NCBI RefSeq assembly: GCF_017168235.1
Contig: NZ_JABFAO010000009.1
Span: 62,001-126,000, forward strand
DNA: 64,000 bases
Source: Rhodococcus sp. KRD197
Lineage (GTDB): Bacteria > Actinomycetota > Actinomycetes > Mycobacteriales > Mycobacteriaceae
Reading direction: 5' to 3'
Positions 45,300 through 53,851 of this stretch are shown here, one piece after another. The position numbers and the translations under genes were made by a program. How positions within the stretch are numbered: the stretch's first letter is position 1; each line of letters opens with the position of its first letter. Below the pieces are notes generated by a model, which did not search any database, was not told the DNA's origin, and saw nothing but the letters and a program-made list of their open reading frames with translations.

Positions 45300-47525
45300 G
45301 TGGTGACGAAGCTGTCCTGCAGAGCTGTTGCGGGTCTGTGCGCAATCGTATTGGTCGCTGCCGCGGGCATCTGGGCGGCGATGGACTTGGAGGAACATCT
45401 CACTGTCGGTGGCTTCAAGGACGAGAACTCACCGTCGTTCCATGCAGATCGCGAACTGGAGGACAAGCTCGGAATCGGGGCACCGAACGTCATCGTTCGG
45501 ATTGCACCGGTCAGCGGATCCGTGGATTCTCCTGAGACAAGGGCGACTGCCGAGGATGTTGTGGAAGTCGTGGCACAGCACGCTGTTCCGGCTAGCATCC
45601 AGTCGTATTGGGAGTCGGGCCTGCCGTATCTGAAGTCGCAGGACGGGCGATCCGCGCTCATCTTGGCTACCCTCCCCGGTGACGAAGACGCCGCGGACGC
45701 CGCAGTCCGTGCTCTCGGTCCTGACCTCGACGAGCTCGAGATCGAAGGGATAAACGTCGGGTTGACCGGTCAGGCCGAGATTCTGAGGGAAGCCACTGAC
45801 GTCTCCAAAGACGGACTGGTCAGGGCCGAGTTGATCGCGGTGCCGATTTCCGTTTTTCTGCTTCTGCTGATCTTCGGATCGCTCACCGCCGCTGCTCTCC
45901 CGGTCGTCCTCGGCGTGCTGTGCAGCCTGTCTTCACTGTTGGTAATGCGGCTACTGACGATGTGGATGGACGTCTCTGTGTTCGCGTTGAATCTGGTAAC
46001 AGGACTCGCGCTCGGCTTGGCCATTGACTACAGTCTTCTCATCATCGCGCGCTACCGCGAGACGCTGTCCGCCATTGACGATCCGACCGACGAGGACTAT
46101 CGCCGAGCCTCCGAGTACGCGGTTCAGCGGACTCGACGCACGGTCATCATCTCGACCGCGACGATTGCCATCGCACTGGGCGGGGTCCTGATGATCGACC
46201 TCGGGTATCTGCGTTCCATTGCGCTGGCCGGGATCGTAGTCGTCGCAGTGACGGCATTCCTCGTTCTTGTGGTGATGCCGATAGCCCTCGCCCTGCTCGG
46301 GAGACGGATCGACTCGCTGATGGTACGTAAGGTCGACCTAGCAACACCGGGTGCAGTGATGCGACGACTTCTGGCGTTCAGTACTCGTCGCCCGCTCGTC
46401 GTGTCGGTAGTAGCGGGTGCCATTCTCGTCGGGCTGTTTCTTCCCTTCTTGGGTGTCAAGTTCGGTCCCGTGGACGATCGCGTACTCCCTGCCGATTCCG
46501 AGCCATACGTAGTCGCAGAGCAGATCCGAGTCGAGTTTCCACAGCTGGGTTCCGACATCATGATCGCCGTCTTGCCCGGGGAGACCACCATCGGCGAGGG
46601 CGAAACGATTGCGTCCACGCTGTCGCAGAGTCAGGGAGTCTCCGTTGCAACGAGTGCGTGGGGGACGTTCGTCGGCGGTTCCCGCGTCGCGCCAGGTTCG
46701 CACGAGCTTGCTGGCGACGCCGCGTTGTCCGCGATCGCCTTGATTCCTCACGCCGATCTCGACCAGCAAGAGTTGCTCGAACTTGCTCGGAGTGTCCGGG
46801 CCGACATTGACGTGCACGACGGCACACTGGCCGGCACGTATGCAGATGAATTGGACAAACAACAGGCGATCGCGTCGCGGATACCGTTTGTGTTGGCGAT
46901 CGTTGTCAGTGGGCTGCTTCCCATGGTGTTTCTCGCCACCGGGAGCATAGTCATCGCATTGAAGACAATGCTGCTGACCGGTGCGAGTCTGACTGCGAGT
47001 TTCGGTGCCCTGGTATGGGTGTTCCAGGACGGGAACCTGTCGAACATACTCGGGTTCACCCCGACCGGGAGCATCGATGTCACGGCTCCAGTGCTATTGC
47101 TGTGTTTGGCATTTGGACTGTCGATGGACTACCAGATAATGCTGCTTTCTCGCATCAGAGAAGAGTACGACCGTAGTGGCGATACAGCCCACAGCGTTAC
47201 CTTCGGGATCGAGCGCACCGCGAAAGTCCTCAGTGCAGCAGCGCTTCTCATTGGTGTTGTCTTTCTTGCGATCGGTACTGGCGGAACCACCATTGTGAAG
47301 ATCCTCGGCATCGGACTCGCGATTGCGGTGTTGATGGATGCGTTTGTCGTCAGAATCGCGCTGGTTCCATCCTTGATGCTGATGCTCGGCCGCTGGAACT
47401 GGTGGTCGCCCAAGTGGGCCTTGGACATCTATCGAAAGTTGGGACTCGAGCGACCTCACCTCGATGATGTTGTACCTTCCACTGATCGAGCGCCAGTTCG
47501 TTCGCATGTTCGGGACGCGCTTTAG
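45300..47525 (+). CDS. MMPL/RND-family transporter
   Basis: A 741-residue inner-membrane exporter with the usual two repeats, each an N-terminal helix, a large periplasmic loop and five or six more helices. Family landmarks are LALGLAIDYSLLIIARYRE in the first half and LAFGLSMDYQIMLLSRIREEY in the second, each carrying the proton-relay Asp-Tyr. MMPL proteins in mycolate actinomycetes export lipids and lipopeptides, so this is the probable exporter of the product of the upstream five enzymes. It starts 48 bases after the HAD gene with GTG 45300 (45303 possible). It ends the operon. Confidence 0.92.
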   Translation: MVTKLSCRAVAGLCAIVLVAAAGIWAAMDLEEHLTVGGFKDENSPSFHADRELEDKLGIGAPNVIVRIAPVSGSVDSPETRATAEDVVEVVAQHAVPASIQSYWESGLPYLKSQDGRSALILATLPGDEDAADAAVRALGPDLDELEIEGINVGLTGQAEILREATDVSKDGLVRAELIAVPISVFLLLLIFGSLTAAALPVVLGVLCSLSSLLVMRLLTMWMDVSVFALNLVTGLALGLAIDYSLLIIARYRETLSAIDDPTDEDYRRASEYAVQRTRRTVIISTATIAIALGGVLMIDLGYLRSIALAGIVVVAVTAFLVLVVMPIALALLGRRIDSLMVRKVDLATPGAVMRRLLAFSTRRPLVVSVVAGAILVGLFLPFLGVKFGPVDDRVLPADSEPYVVAEQIRVEFPQLGSDIMIAVLPGETTIGEGETIASTLSQSQGVSVATSAWGTFVGGSRVAPGSHELAGDAALSAIALIPHADLDQQELLELARSVRADIDVHDGTLAGTYADELDKQQAIASRIPFVLAIVVSGLLPMVFLATGSIVIALKTMLLTGASLTASFGALVWVFQDGNLSNILGFTPTGSIDVTAPVLLLCLAFGLSMDYQIMLLSRIREEYDRSGDTAHSVTFGIERTAKVLSAAALLIGVVFLAIGTGGTTIVKILGIGLAIAVLMDAFVVRIALVPSLMLMLGRWNWWSPKWALDIYRKLGLERPHLDDVVPSTDRAPVRSHVRDAL

Positions 47526-47692
47526 CATCCGGTCGGCTATCGAACCTTGTCGATGACGCGGGATTCACGCGCTCCCTTCGGGCCGATGTGTGGTCAGCCG
47601 GTGCCGGTGATCGTTTCGGGGGTCTTTCGGCCCTGTCACGTCGCCGCCGGATGCGCGACTATCGGCGATGGAGCCGAAGGAGGGTCATCAGG

Positions 47693-50038
47693 ATGATGTC
47701 GTCGACGTCGAAGAGCACGTGGCGGGAATGGTTGGGCCGTGCCGTCGAACCGATCCTGCTGGCCGCGACGCTGGCTGCCCTCCTCGCTGGTTGTGTCGCC
47801 TGGCTTCTCGACGCGGATGGCGTAGCCGACGCCTGCTGGATCGCCGGGACTGTCGTCGCTCTTGCCCCCGCCACCTGGTGGGTGATCGACTCAGTGCGCC
47901 GCGGGCGTGTGGGCGTAGATCTGATCGCAGTGCTCTCTCTGGTCGGCACCCTGTTCGTCGGCGAGTATGTCGCCGGTGCCCTCATCGGCGTCATGTTGGC
48001 GTCCGGGCGGGCCCTCGACGCCGCTGCCGAACGTCGCGCCACAAAGGATCTCCGATCCCTGTTGGATCACGTTCCACGGACCGCCCGTCGGCGTATCGGA
48101 GACGAAGTCCAGGTCGTGCCGCTCGACGACGTTGTTGTCGGCGACGTGCTCGTCGTCGGTCCTGGGGAAGTGGTGGCTGTCGACGGATGGGTGACTTCGC
48201 CGCTTGCTGTGCTCGACGAGTCGGTACTCACCGGCGAAGCGATGCAAGTCCAGCGCCGCAGCGGGCAGCCCGTGCGCAGCGGCGTCGTCAACGCCGGATC
48301 CGCGTTCGAGTTGAGTGCCCGCGCCAGCGCTGCGGAGAGTACCTACGCCGGGATTGTGCGCTTGGCCCGCGATGCTGCCGCCGAGAGTGCCCCTGTGGTC
48401 CGGATCGCTGATCGAATTGCCGGCTGGTTTCTGCCGTTGGCCTTGACGGTAGCCGGGCTGGCCTGGCTAGCGAGTGGCTCGGCCACCCGCGCCGTTGCCG
48501 TGCTGGTGGTCGCCACACCGTGCCCGCTGCTGCTCGCCGCTCCCGTCGCGATCGTCTCGGGTCTGTCCCGCGCCTCCCGCATCGGTGTCGTGATCCGCAG
48601 CGGCGGGGCCCTGGAGAACCTCGGCCACGCCACCACGCTCGTGATGGACAAGACCGGGACGTTGACGACCGGACGGCCTACCAGCGGCGACATCGTCACA
48701 GCACCGGGCCGCGACGCCACCGAAGTGCTCCGGCTCGCGGCATCGGCCGACCAACTGTCCCCGCACGTGCTCGCCGAGTCCATCGTGCAGGAAGCGAAGA
48801 TGCGCGGGCTGACGCTGTCCATGCCCACCGACGTCGACGAGGAAGCGGGGGTGGGAGTGGCGGCCACCGTGGAGGGCCACCGAGTCACGGTCGGCTCCAT
48901 GGACGTGGGCCCGGATGCGCCGGCCTGGGCACGCGCGGTGCTCAACCGGGCGGACCTCGACGGTGCGGTGGTTGCGTGGGTGACCGTCGACACGGACCTC
49001 GCCGGGGCGCTGCTGCTGGTGGACCCGTTGCGTCGCGACGCGTCCCGTACGTTGCGACGCCTGCGCTCGGCCGGCTTGAATCGGTTGGTCATGCTCACCG
49101 GGGATCGCCGCGAGACCGCGGAGGCGGTTGGGGCGCTGCTCGGCCTGGACGACGTGCACGCCGAGCAAACTCCCGCCGACAAGGTGGCCGGGGTGCTGGC
49201 CGAACGAGAGTCCGCGGTGACGATCATGGTCGGCGACGGTGTCAACGATGCACCCGCCCTTGCTGCAGCGACGGTAGGGGTGGCGATGGGGGCGCGTGGC
49301 TCGACTGCGAGTTCGGAGGCCGCGGACATCGTGCTGACCACGGACCGTTTGGACCGCCTCGCCGACGCGATGGAGATTGCCCGCCGATCCCGACGCATCG
49401 CTGTGCAGAGCGCATCGGTCGGGATGGGATTGTCGTTGGTGGCCATGGGATTCGCCGCCTTCGGACTGTTGCCGCCGGCGGCGGGCGCGCTACTGCAGGA
49501 GGGGATCGACGTCGCCGTGATACTCAACGCGTTGCGTGCACTGCGCGTCGATTCGTCGCGGACGGTGAAACTCACCGACGACACAGCGGACATGCTGCGC
49601 CGCTTCTCCGCTGAGCACGATGAGATGCGGGAGGATCTGTCGATTCTGCGCCAGACCGCACAGTTGATTGCGACCGGCAACCTCGATCAGGCCCACGAGT
49701 CGCTGCGCCGTGCCGAGGCTTTCCTCTTCGACACTCTCCTGCCGCACGAGCAGGCCGAGGACAGCAAGTTGTATCCGGCTCTGGCCGGGCCATTGGGCAG
49801 CGGCGAGGTGACCGCAACGATGAGCCGAATGCACGCCGAGATCGACCGGCTCTGCCGTCGGTTGCGCACACATCTCGAGCAGGCCGACGCCGCCGGGGGA
49901 TTGAGCGTCGATCAGTCCGACGACCTGCTGGCCTGCCTGTACGGTCTGCACGCCTTGCTGCGACTGCACTTCGTGCAAGAGGAGGAGAACTACTTCACCC
50001 TGACATCAGCCGAGGATCGCCCCGCGGGCTTGGCTTGA
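47693..50038 (+). CDS. P1B-5-type heavy-metal ATPase with C-terminal hemerythrin domain
   Basis: A 781-residue cation pump. It has transmembrane helices, the A-domain ESVLTGEAMQV, the metal-site helix VVATPCPLLLAAPVAI (TPCP rather than CPC), the phosphorylated Asp about 319 in VMDKTGTLTTG, and the hinge VGDGVNDAPALA. From about residue 630 a four-helix hemerythrin-like domain follows, with metal ligands in FSAEHDEM, LLPHEQAEDSKLYPAL, SRMHAEIDRL and LRLHFVQEEENYF. The combination defines the P1B-5 subgroup, linked to Ni/Fe export in rhizobia. ATG 47693 has AGGAGGG 9 bases upstream. There is no adjacent metal regulator. Confidence 0.9.
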   Translation: MMSSTSKSTWREWLGRAVEPILLAATLAALLAGCVAWLLDADGVADACWIAGTVVALAPATWWVIDSVRRGRVGVDLIAVLSLVGTLFVGEYVAGALIGVMLASGRALDAAAERRATKDLRSLLDHVPRTARRRIGDEVQVVPLDDVVVGDVLVVGPGEVVAVDGWVTSPLAVLDESVLTGEAMQVQRRSGQPVRSGVVNAGSAFELSARASAAESTYAGIVRLARDAAAESAPVVRIADRIAGWFLPLALTVAGLAWLASGSATRAVAVLVVATPCPLLLAAPVAIVSGLSRASRIGVVIRSGGALENLGHATTLVMDKTGTLTTGRPTSGDIVTAPGRDATEVLRLAASADQLSPHVLAESIVQEAKMRGLTLSMPTDVDEEAGVGVAATVEGHRVTVGSMDVGPDAPAWARAVLNRADLDGAVVAWVTVDTDLAGALLLVDPLRRDASRTLRRLRSAGLNRLVMLTGDRRETAEAVGALLGLDDVHAEQTPADKVAGVLAERESAVTIMVGDGVNDAPALAAATVGVAMGARGSTASSEAADIVLTTDRLDRLADAMEIARRSRRIAVQSASVGMGLSLVAMGFAAFGLLPPAAGALLQEGIDVAVILNALRALRVDSSRTVKLTDDTADMLRRFSAEHDEMREDLSILRQTAQLIATGNLDQAHESLRRAEAFLFDTLLPHEQAEDSKLYPALAGPLGSGEVTATMSRMHAEIDRLCRRLRTHLEQADAAGGLSVDQSDDLLACLYGLHALLRLHFVQEEENYFTLTSAEDRPAGLA

Positions 50039-50046
50039 TCGAGTCG

Positions 50047-50154
50047 ATGTCGGTGGTGGTCGCGCAAGCGCCACGCAGCGATGCGGTATCGGCGTACGGG
50101 ATCGGCATCATCGTGGGTGTCGGATTCTTCCTGATGGTCTTCCCGAATTGGTGA
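50047..50154 (+). CDS. 35-residue single-helix membrane peptide
   Basis: From ATG 50047, 8 bases after the ATPase stop, a short frame encodes a polar N-terminus and one helix (YGIGIIVGVGFFLMVFPNW). Same strand, tight spacing and a clean transmembrane segment suggest a real small protein co-expressed with the metal ATPase, perhaps a pump accessory. No family is recognised. Confidence 0.5.
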   Translation: MSVVVAQAPRSDAVSAYGIGIIVGVGFFLMVFPNW

Positions 50155-50213
50155 CGTGTGTCGATGAAACCCGGCGCCGGCGACCACTCAGGGCGAAGCG
50201 ATTGCGCGCGCAG

Positions 50214-50417
50214 TCATCCGCCCAGGGCGCCGAGAGCGTCGTAGACGAGGAAGGCCGGCCACACGAACGATTTGAGTATGGCGACAACGTGTTCCCCGAA
50301 GCCGTCGGCCGCCTGCCACCAGAAGACCAGGCTGCCGATGCCGCCGAAGAAGTACACCGCCTCCCCTCCGGTCCCTGGCGTGGTGCGGCGGTTGCAGTCT
50401 TGATCGGACTTCGACAT
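50214..50417 (-). CDS. 67-residue small membrane protein
   Basis: It begins MSKSDQDCNRRTTPGTG, then has hydrophobic stretches EAVYFFGGIGSLVFWWQAA and VVAILKSFVWPAFLVYDAL: two helices. ATG 50417 is preceded on the coding strand by GGAG. The residue pattern is conserved-looking and fits small actinobacterial membrane proteins of unknown function. It converges with the metal ATPase. Bases 50418-50697 show no clear gene. Confidence 0.6.
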   Translation of the reverse strand: MSKSDQDCNRRTTPGTGGEAVYFFGGIGSLVFWWQAADGFGEHVVAILKSFVWPAFLVYDALGALGG

Positions 50418-50697
50418 TGAGTTCTCCTTGTTGTTGTGCACCGTGTCAGCCAAGAACGACGCAGCCCAGCCATGGTCACCAAGCGTCCGTCGACACCCGC
50501 AGGCGGGAGTAGGGCCCAGAGTCACTTGACGGTGGTCCGATCGGCCTCAGATGGGACCAGACGTGGGGCTGATGGAGAAGTCGATGCCATGTACGCGTCG
50601 AGGACTTCCCGCGCCTTTGCACGACCAACGCATGGAACCGCGCGCAGGTCTGCCGCGTCCAACTGATAGAAGACCGCTTCGGATGATTGGTGAGCAT

Positions 50698-50952
50698 ATG
50701 GAAGTAGATCCCGCGATTCTGAGCGGGTTCGCAGGGTTCGTCCAGGATGCGAGTGACACCCTGGAAAGGGTGGACGCTATCGAGCCGTTCTCGTCAGCGC
50801 GTGGTTGCCTGCCTGGGACCGACTTCCAACAGCTGTGTGATGAGGCATCAGGACCTGTCCCGCGGCCGCTTCTGATGATGACGTGGCGCACGCAATCGGA
50901 CGACAGTTGGGTCCCATCGAGGGAGTCGGCGGGACGGTTCCCGCTTCAGTGA
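50698..50952 (+). CDS. WXG100-like protein, probably frameshifted
   Basis: 84 residues starting EVDPAILSGFAGFVQDASDTL, the opening of ESX/WXG-type helical proteins, up to about DFQQLCDEASG. After that the residues (PRPLLMMTWRTQ) look out of frame. The plus-one frame from 50883 reads VAHAIGRQLGPIEGVGGTV, a plausible second helix of the same protein. A slip between about 50850 and 50883 probably shortened it. It overlaps the membrane gene by GTGA. Confidence 0.5.
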   Translation: MEVDPAILSGFAGFVQDASDTLERVDAIEPFSSARGCLPGTDFQQLCDEASGPVPRPLLMMTWRTQSDDSWVPSRESAGRFPLQ

Positions 50953-51866
50953 ATGAACGACCTGCGAAGCCTGACGCTGAAACCCCGGCCATCGAGTGGC
51001 GCGCGGTGTGGCCCCAACGGCTCGACTGGAAGCACTTGGCGACCGCGTCGGTGGCTTTCGTGGGCGTTGTCGCAGGATTTGTCTTGGTATGGACTGCTGG
51101 GAGTGGGGTCGCGATAGTCGGTTTCGCGGGCGTCGGTGTGATGTCGCTGTGTCTCTTGTGGCTGGTTCTGCGACTTGCCGGTTTTCGGTGGATCAGACCG
51201 TCGAGCAGGCTGAAGCCGTGCACCAGCGCCCGGTTCGGTCCAGGCATTCGAATCGGTCCGGAAGCGCTGGCCCTGAGGGTTCTGGTCATAGCATTGGTCG
51301 GCTGCGCCATCTACTATGTTGCCGTCGCGCTAGCCTTCTGGCTCCGGCTCGAGTCGCTGCTGCCCGAGTTCAGAGACGCTTCGACGCACAAGTGGCTGGC
51401 GGTGATCTTCGCGGTGGTTCTGGCTGCAATAGCATTGCTGTTGAGTATCTTTCGGCCATCCACTGAGCTGGAGATCTACCAGGATGTCGTGATCCGGACG
51501 GTAGGGCAATGGAGGCTTCTGCGAATCGGTGATGATGTGACGCTTCCATGGGCCTCGATCGTCGAGATTGCCGACGAGGTTCGGTTGAACCATTCAGGCT
51601 TGTGGACCACTCGCGAACCGCTGATTCGACTGGTGACCCGTGAGCCCCTTCCCTCAACCGGACGGCTTGGGTGGGATACGGACGAGTACCTCCAACTTCC
51701 CGCGAGTTGGATGGCAGCCGAGCCGAACCTGATGCTAGCAGTGCTGCGGGCGATGCTCGAGAGCGATGAACGGCGACGAGAGATTCTCTCGCACGATCCT
51801 GCCGTGGTGTTCGCTCCGCCGCCGCTGCGCGAACGTTTCCGAGTGTCCGACGCCTGCGCCTTGTAG
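50949..51866 (+). CDS. multipass membrane protein, paralogue of the gene at 33039
   Basis: A 305-residue protein: a hydrophilic start with EWRAVWPQRLDWKHLA, four or five helices (VAFVGVVAGFVLVWTAG, VMSLCLLWLVLRLAGF, VLVIALVGCAIYYVAVAL, WLAVIFAVVLAAIALLLS) and a C-terminal domain with ELEIYQDVVIRTVGQWRLLR, MAAEPNLMLAVLRAMLESDE and LRERFRVS. It is homologous over its whole length to the 33039 protein. GTG 50949 overlaps the WXG-like stop (GTGA) and is preferred to the longer frame at 50883. The function is unknown; a candidate immunity/accessory protein for the adjacent WXG-like gene. Confidence 0.68.
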   Translation: MNERPAKPDAETPAIEWRAVWPQRLDWKHLATASVAFVGVVAGFVLVWTAGSGVAIVGFAGVGVMSLCLLWLVLRLAGFRWIRPSSRLKPCTSARFGPGIRIGPEALALRVLVIALVGCAIYYVAVALAFWLRLESLLPEFRDASTHKWLAVIFAVVLAAIALLLSIFRPSTELEIYQDVVIRTVGQWRLLRIGDDVTLPWASIVEIADEVRLNHSGLWTTREPLIRLVTREPLPSTGRLGWDTDEYLQLPASWMAAEPNLMLAVLRAMLESDERRREILSHDPAVVFAPPPLRERFRVSDACAL

Positions 51867-51884
51867 CGACTCGCACGGTGACAG

Positions 51885-52139
51885 CGCCTCACGCGCCGTC
51901 ACATCCGGTACAACGCCGAACGCGCAGAACATCACAGGCGATGGGAGTCTGCCCTGGCGGAGTACGACGGGCCACTGCAGCTTATCTGGGGATTGGCTGA
52001 CCCTGTGTCCGGTGCACACGTCTGCGACATCGCCCGGGTCCGGTAGCCGAAGGCAGTGGTCGTCGAACTCGACGGCGTCGGGCACTATTCGCAGTCGGAG
52101 GCGCCCGCCGAGGTGGTGGCGGCGATTCGGTCGTTGTGA
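51885..52139 (+). pseudogene. 3' remnant of an alpha/beta-hydrolase gene
   Basis: The frame reads RWESALAEYDGPLQLIWGLA, then DPVSGAHVCDIARVR, a stop, then PKAVVVELDGVGHYSQSEAP and AEVVAAIRSL with a final stop at 52137-52139. This is the C-terminal end of a haloalkane-dehalogenase-like hydrolase, with the acid Asp (GLADP) and catalytic His (GVGHY) still visible. The nucleophile half is missing and one stop interrupts it. It fills most of 51867-52177. Confidence 0.8.
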
Positions 52140-52177
52140 CACCTAGCTCTGTGGGCTATGCGTGGCGACTGCGTGGC

Positions 52178-52489
52178 TCATTCCTCGATATGACCGCGCC
52201 CGTTCGGCAGCCGAAGTAACTCGCGGAGTGCTTCACGAGCCGAAGTTCGGAGGTTGTGCTCGTCGATCTCGTTGGAATCGTGGGGATCCTGCATATTCCG
52301 ATACGCAAAGTTGTCGACTTCGCAGAACAAGAAATGCAGTGGTTTGGTCACTCGCGGATCCAGTGATCCTGGGTTCTCGTTCAACAGCTCGACAAATTGA
52401 GTTTCGAACTCGTGCGCGGAGATTCGCATCTCGACGAAGTCCTGAAGAAGTGGTGTGAAGGCCGCGCTCTGCGTTGCTGGGGTGTCCAT
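52178..52489 (-). CDS. colicin D-type immunity-like protein
   Basis: A 103-residue helical protein with FTPLLQDFVEMRISAHEFET, NENPGSLDPRV, LHFLFCEVDNFAYR and ALRELLRLPNGRG. The pattern resembles the colicin-immunity domain (ImmD type) that blocks tRNA-cleaving toxins by mimicking the anticodon stem with acidic residues. ATG 52489 has GGAG upstream. A paralogue lies at 60482-60778. No cognate toxin with a recognisable nuclease domain is next to it, so it may be an orphan immunity gene. Confidence 0.65.
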   Translation of the reverse strand: MDTPATQSAAFTPLLQDFVEMRISAHEFETQFVELLNENPGSLDPRVTKPLHFLFCEVDNFAYRNMQDPHDSNEIDEHNLRTSAREALRELLRLPNGRGHIEE

Positions 52490-52683
52490 GGTTGTACTCC
52501 TGCCGTTCACTGCCGTCAGTGATGTGGATGGGCGACAGTCGATTAGGCTCCCGGCGTCATTGCCGAAAGCCCCCGCGTCGCGCCGACCGAATGATTCTGT
52601 CATTGGGTTTTGACGCGCGTGCCGCCCGATCGGTTCCATACTGTCGCACAGGCGTTGTCGGCAGTGCCCGGAGTTTCCCGGCC

Positions 52684-53370
52684 TCAGAACAGAGTCGGAG
52701 CAGAAAAGCTTCCGTCACGGGATTGGTGGAGCCGAGCACTCCAGCGCTGTACGAGCCACATTTCGACCAGTTCGGGTCTGGTGCCGATCTCGTTCGACCA
52801 GCCGGTGAGCAGTTCGACGTAGCGGTTGTAGCGGCGGCGAGTGAATCCGGTGACAGCGTGATCTTCCCGCCAGCCCTCGTGGATGAGCGTGGAGACGCCG
52901 AATTGGTCGATCAATTGCGCCGCCCCGCCCTCCACTGATGCCTTGACGGCCCATAGGAAGGTGGCCATCAAAGCCACGCCGACGCCTGGAGCGTCCGGCC
53001 AGCCGGACCAGGCCCCGTCAGGGAAGTCCGGGACCACCCTGTTGCGTATGCAACTGTCGAAGACGGCCAGGGTCTTGGCGAATGGAGTCTCGTCCGGGTG
53101 TCGAAGGTGCGGGTTGCTGACGTCGGGAAACCGTCGCATTGCCTTGCGGTGGCGGTGACTGCCTTGCCAGGCGGCGCAGAGAAACAGCAGGCCGAGGGAT
53201 GGGTGTTCGCCCGCGGTGAGTTCGGTGCCGACTCGAAGGCCGTTGCGCTGCAAAATGGCTGCGCCCTCGGTGACGATCTTTCTGTCGAGGTTGCGTCCCC
53301 GAAGTCGGATGTCGTGTCCCGCCCGGCGGCTGCTGAATCTCGACAAATTGCCCGTTCGTCCCCACTCCAC
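52684..53370 (-). CDS. VQWCQLR-type protein, 5'-truncated copy
   Basis: A 228-residue frame very similar to the protein at 30322-31095 from AGHDIRLRGRNLD onward (shared: FLCAAWQGSH, KAMRRFPDV, ATFLWAVK, LIDQFGVSTLIHEGW, RPELVEMWLVQRWSAR). It lacks the first 45 residues including the VQWCQLR segment. The 16 residues before the join (EWGRTGNLSRFSSRR) are unrelated. It is probably a pseudogene cut by a recombination at about 53330, although the frame itself is intact from GTG 53370. Confidence 0.55.
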   Translation of the reverse strand: MEWGRTGNLSRFSSRRAGHDIRLRGRNLDRKIVTEGAAILQRNGLRVGTELTAGEHPSLGLLFLCAAWQGSHRHRKAMRRFPDVSNPHLRHPDETPFAKTLAVFDSCIRNRVVPDFPDGAWSGWPDAPGVGVALMATFLWAVKASVEGGAAQLIDQFGVSTLIHEGWREDHAVTGFTRRRYNRYVELLTGWSNEIGTRPELVEMWLVQRWSARLHQSRDGSFSAPTLF

Positions 53371-53539
53371 GAGATTTCACATCGAGGCACACAGGCGATG
53401 AAAACTCCCGCGTCGGCGTGAGGCGAGAACTGCTCCCTGTCTGATAGTTGTGGCAAACTACCCACCTGGTAGAGCCAGTGACCGGTCATTTCGTCGAGAG
53501 ACGGGCAAAGCGGTGAAGTAACTCTTGGGGGGATGTCTT

Positions 53540-53851
53540 GTGGGGGAATTGCTAGGAGCTGATCTCGACGAGCTCAGGTCATTGGGATCGCAGCTGCGCG
53601 CCACAGCGAACGAGCTTTCAGACGTCGCTGTGCCCGTCAGGACCAGCGTTGCAGCGGTTGTGATGCCGGATGCCGGCATCGACGACGTGATGGGCCGGAT
53701 TTCGACAGCGCTCGAAACCACTGTTGCGAAGCACAGCACGGCCGTGCCGACACTGGCTGACGGTGCTACTTCGTCCGCAGCCACGTATGAAGCCGTCGAA
53801 GACGCGTTCAGCAGACAACTGAGCTCGCTGACCGAAGGGCTTGGGCGGTGA
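53540..53851 (+). CDS. WXG100-like ESX secretion-associated protein
   Basis: A 103-residue helical protein: LLGADLDELRSLGSQLRATA, a long Ala/Ser/Thr-rich second helix, and the C-terminal AATYEAVEDAFSRQLSSL. This is typical of ESX-type small partners. GTG 53540 has a run of six G seven bases upstream and is preferred to the open frame at 53525. It leads an operon; its stop overlaps the next start (GTGA). Confidence 0.72.
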   Translation: MGELLGADLDELRSLGSQLRATANELSDVAVPVRTSVAAVVMPDAGIDDVMGRISTALETTVAKHSTAVPTLADGATSSAATYEAVEDAFSRQLSSLTEGLGR

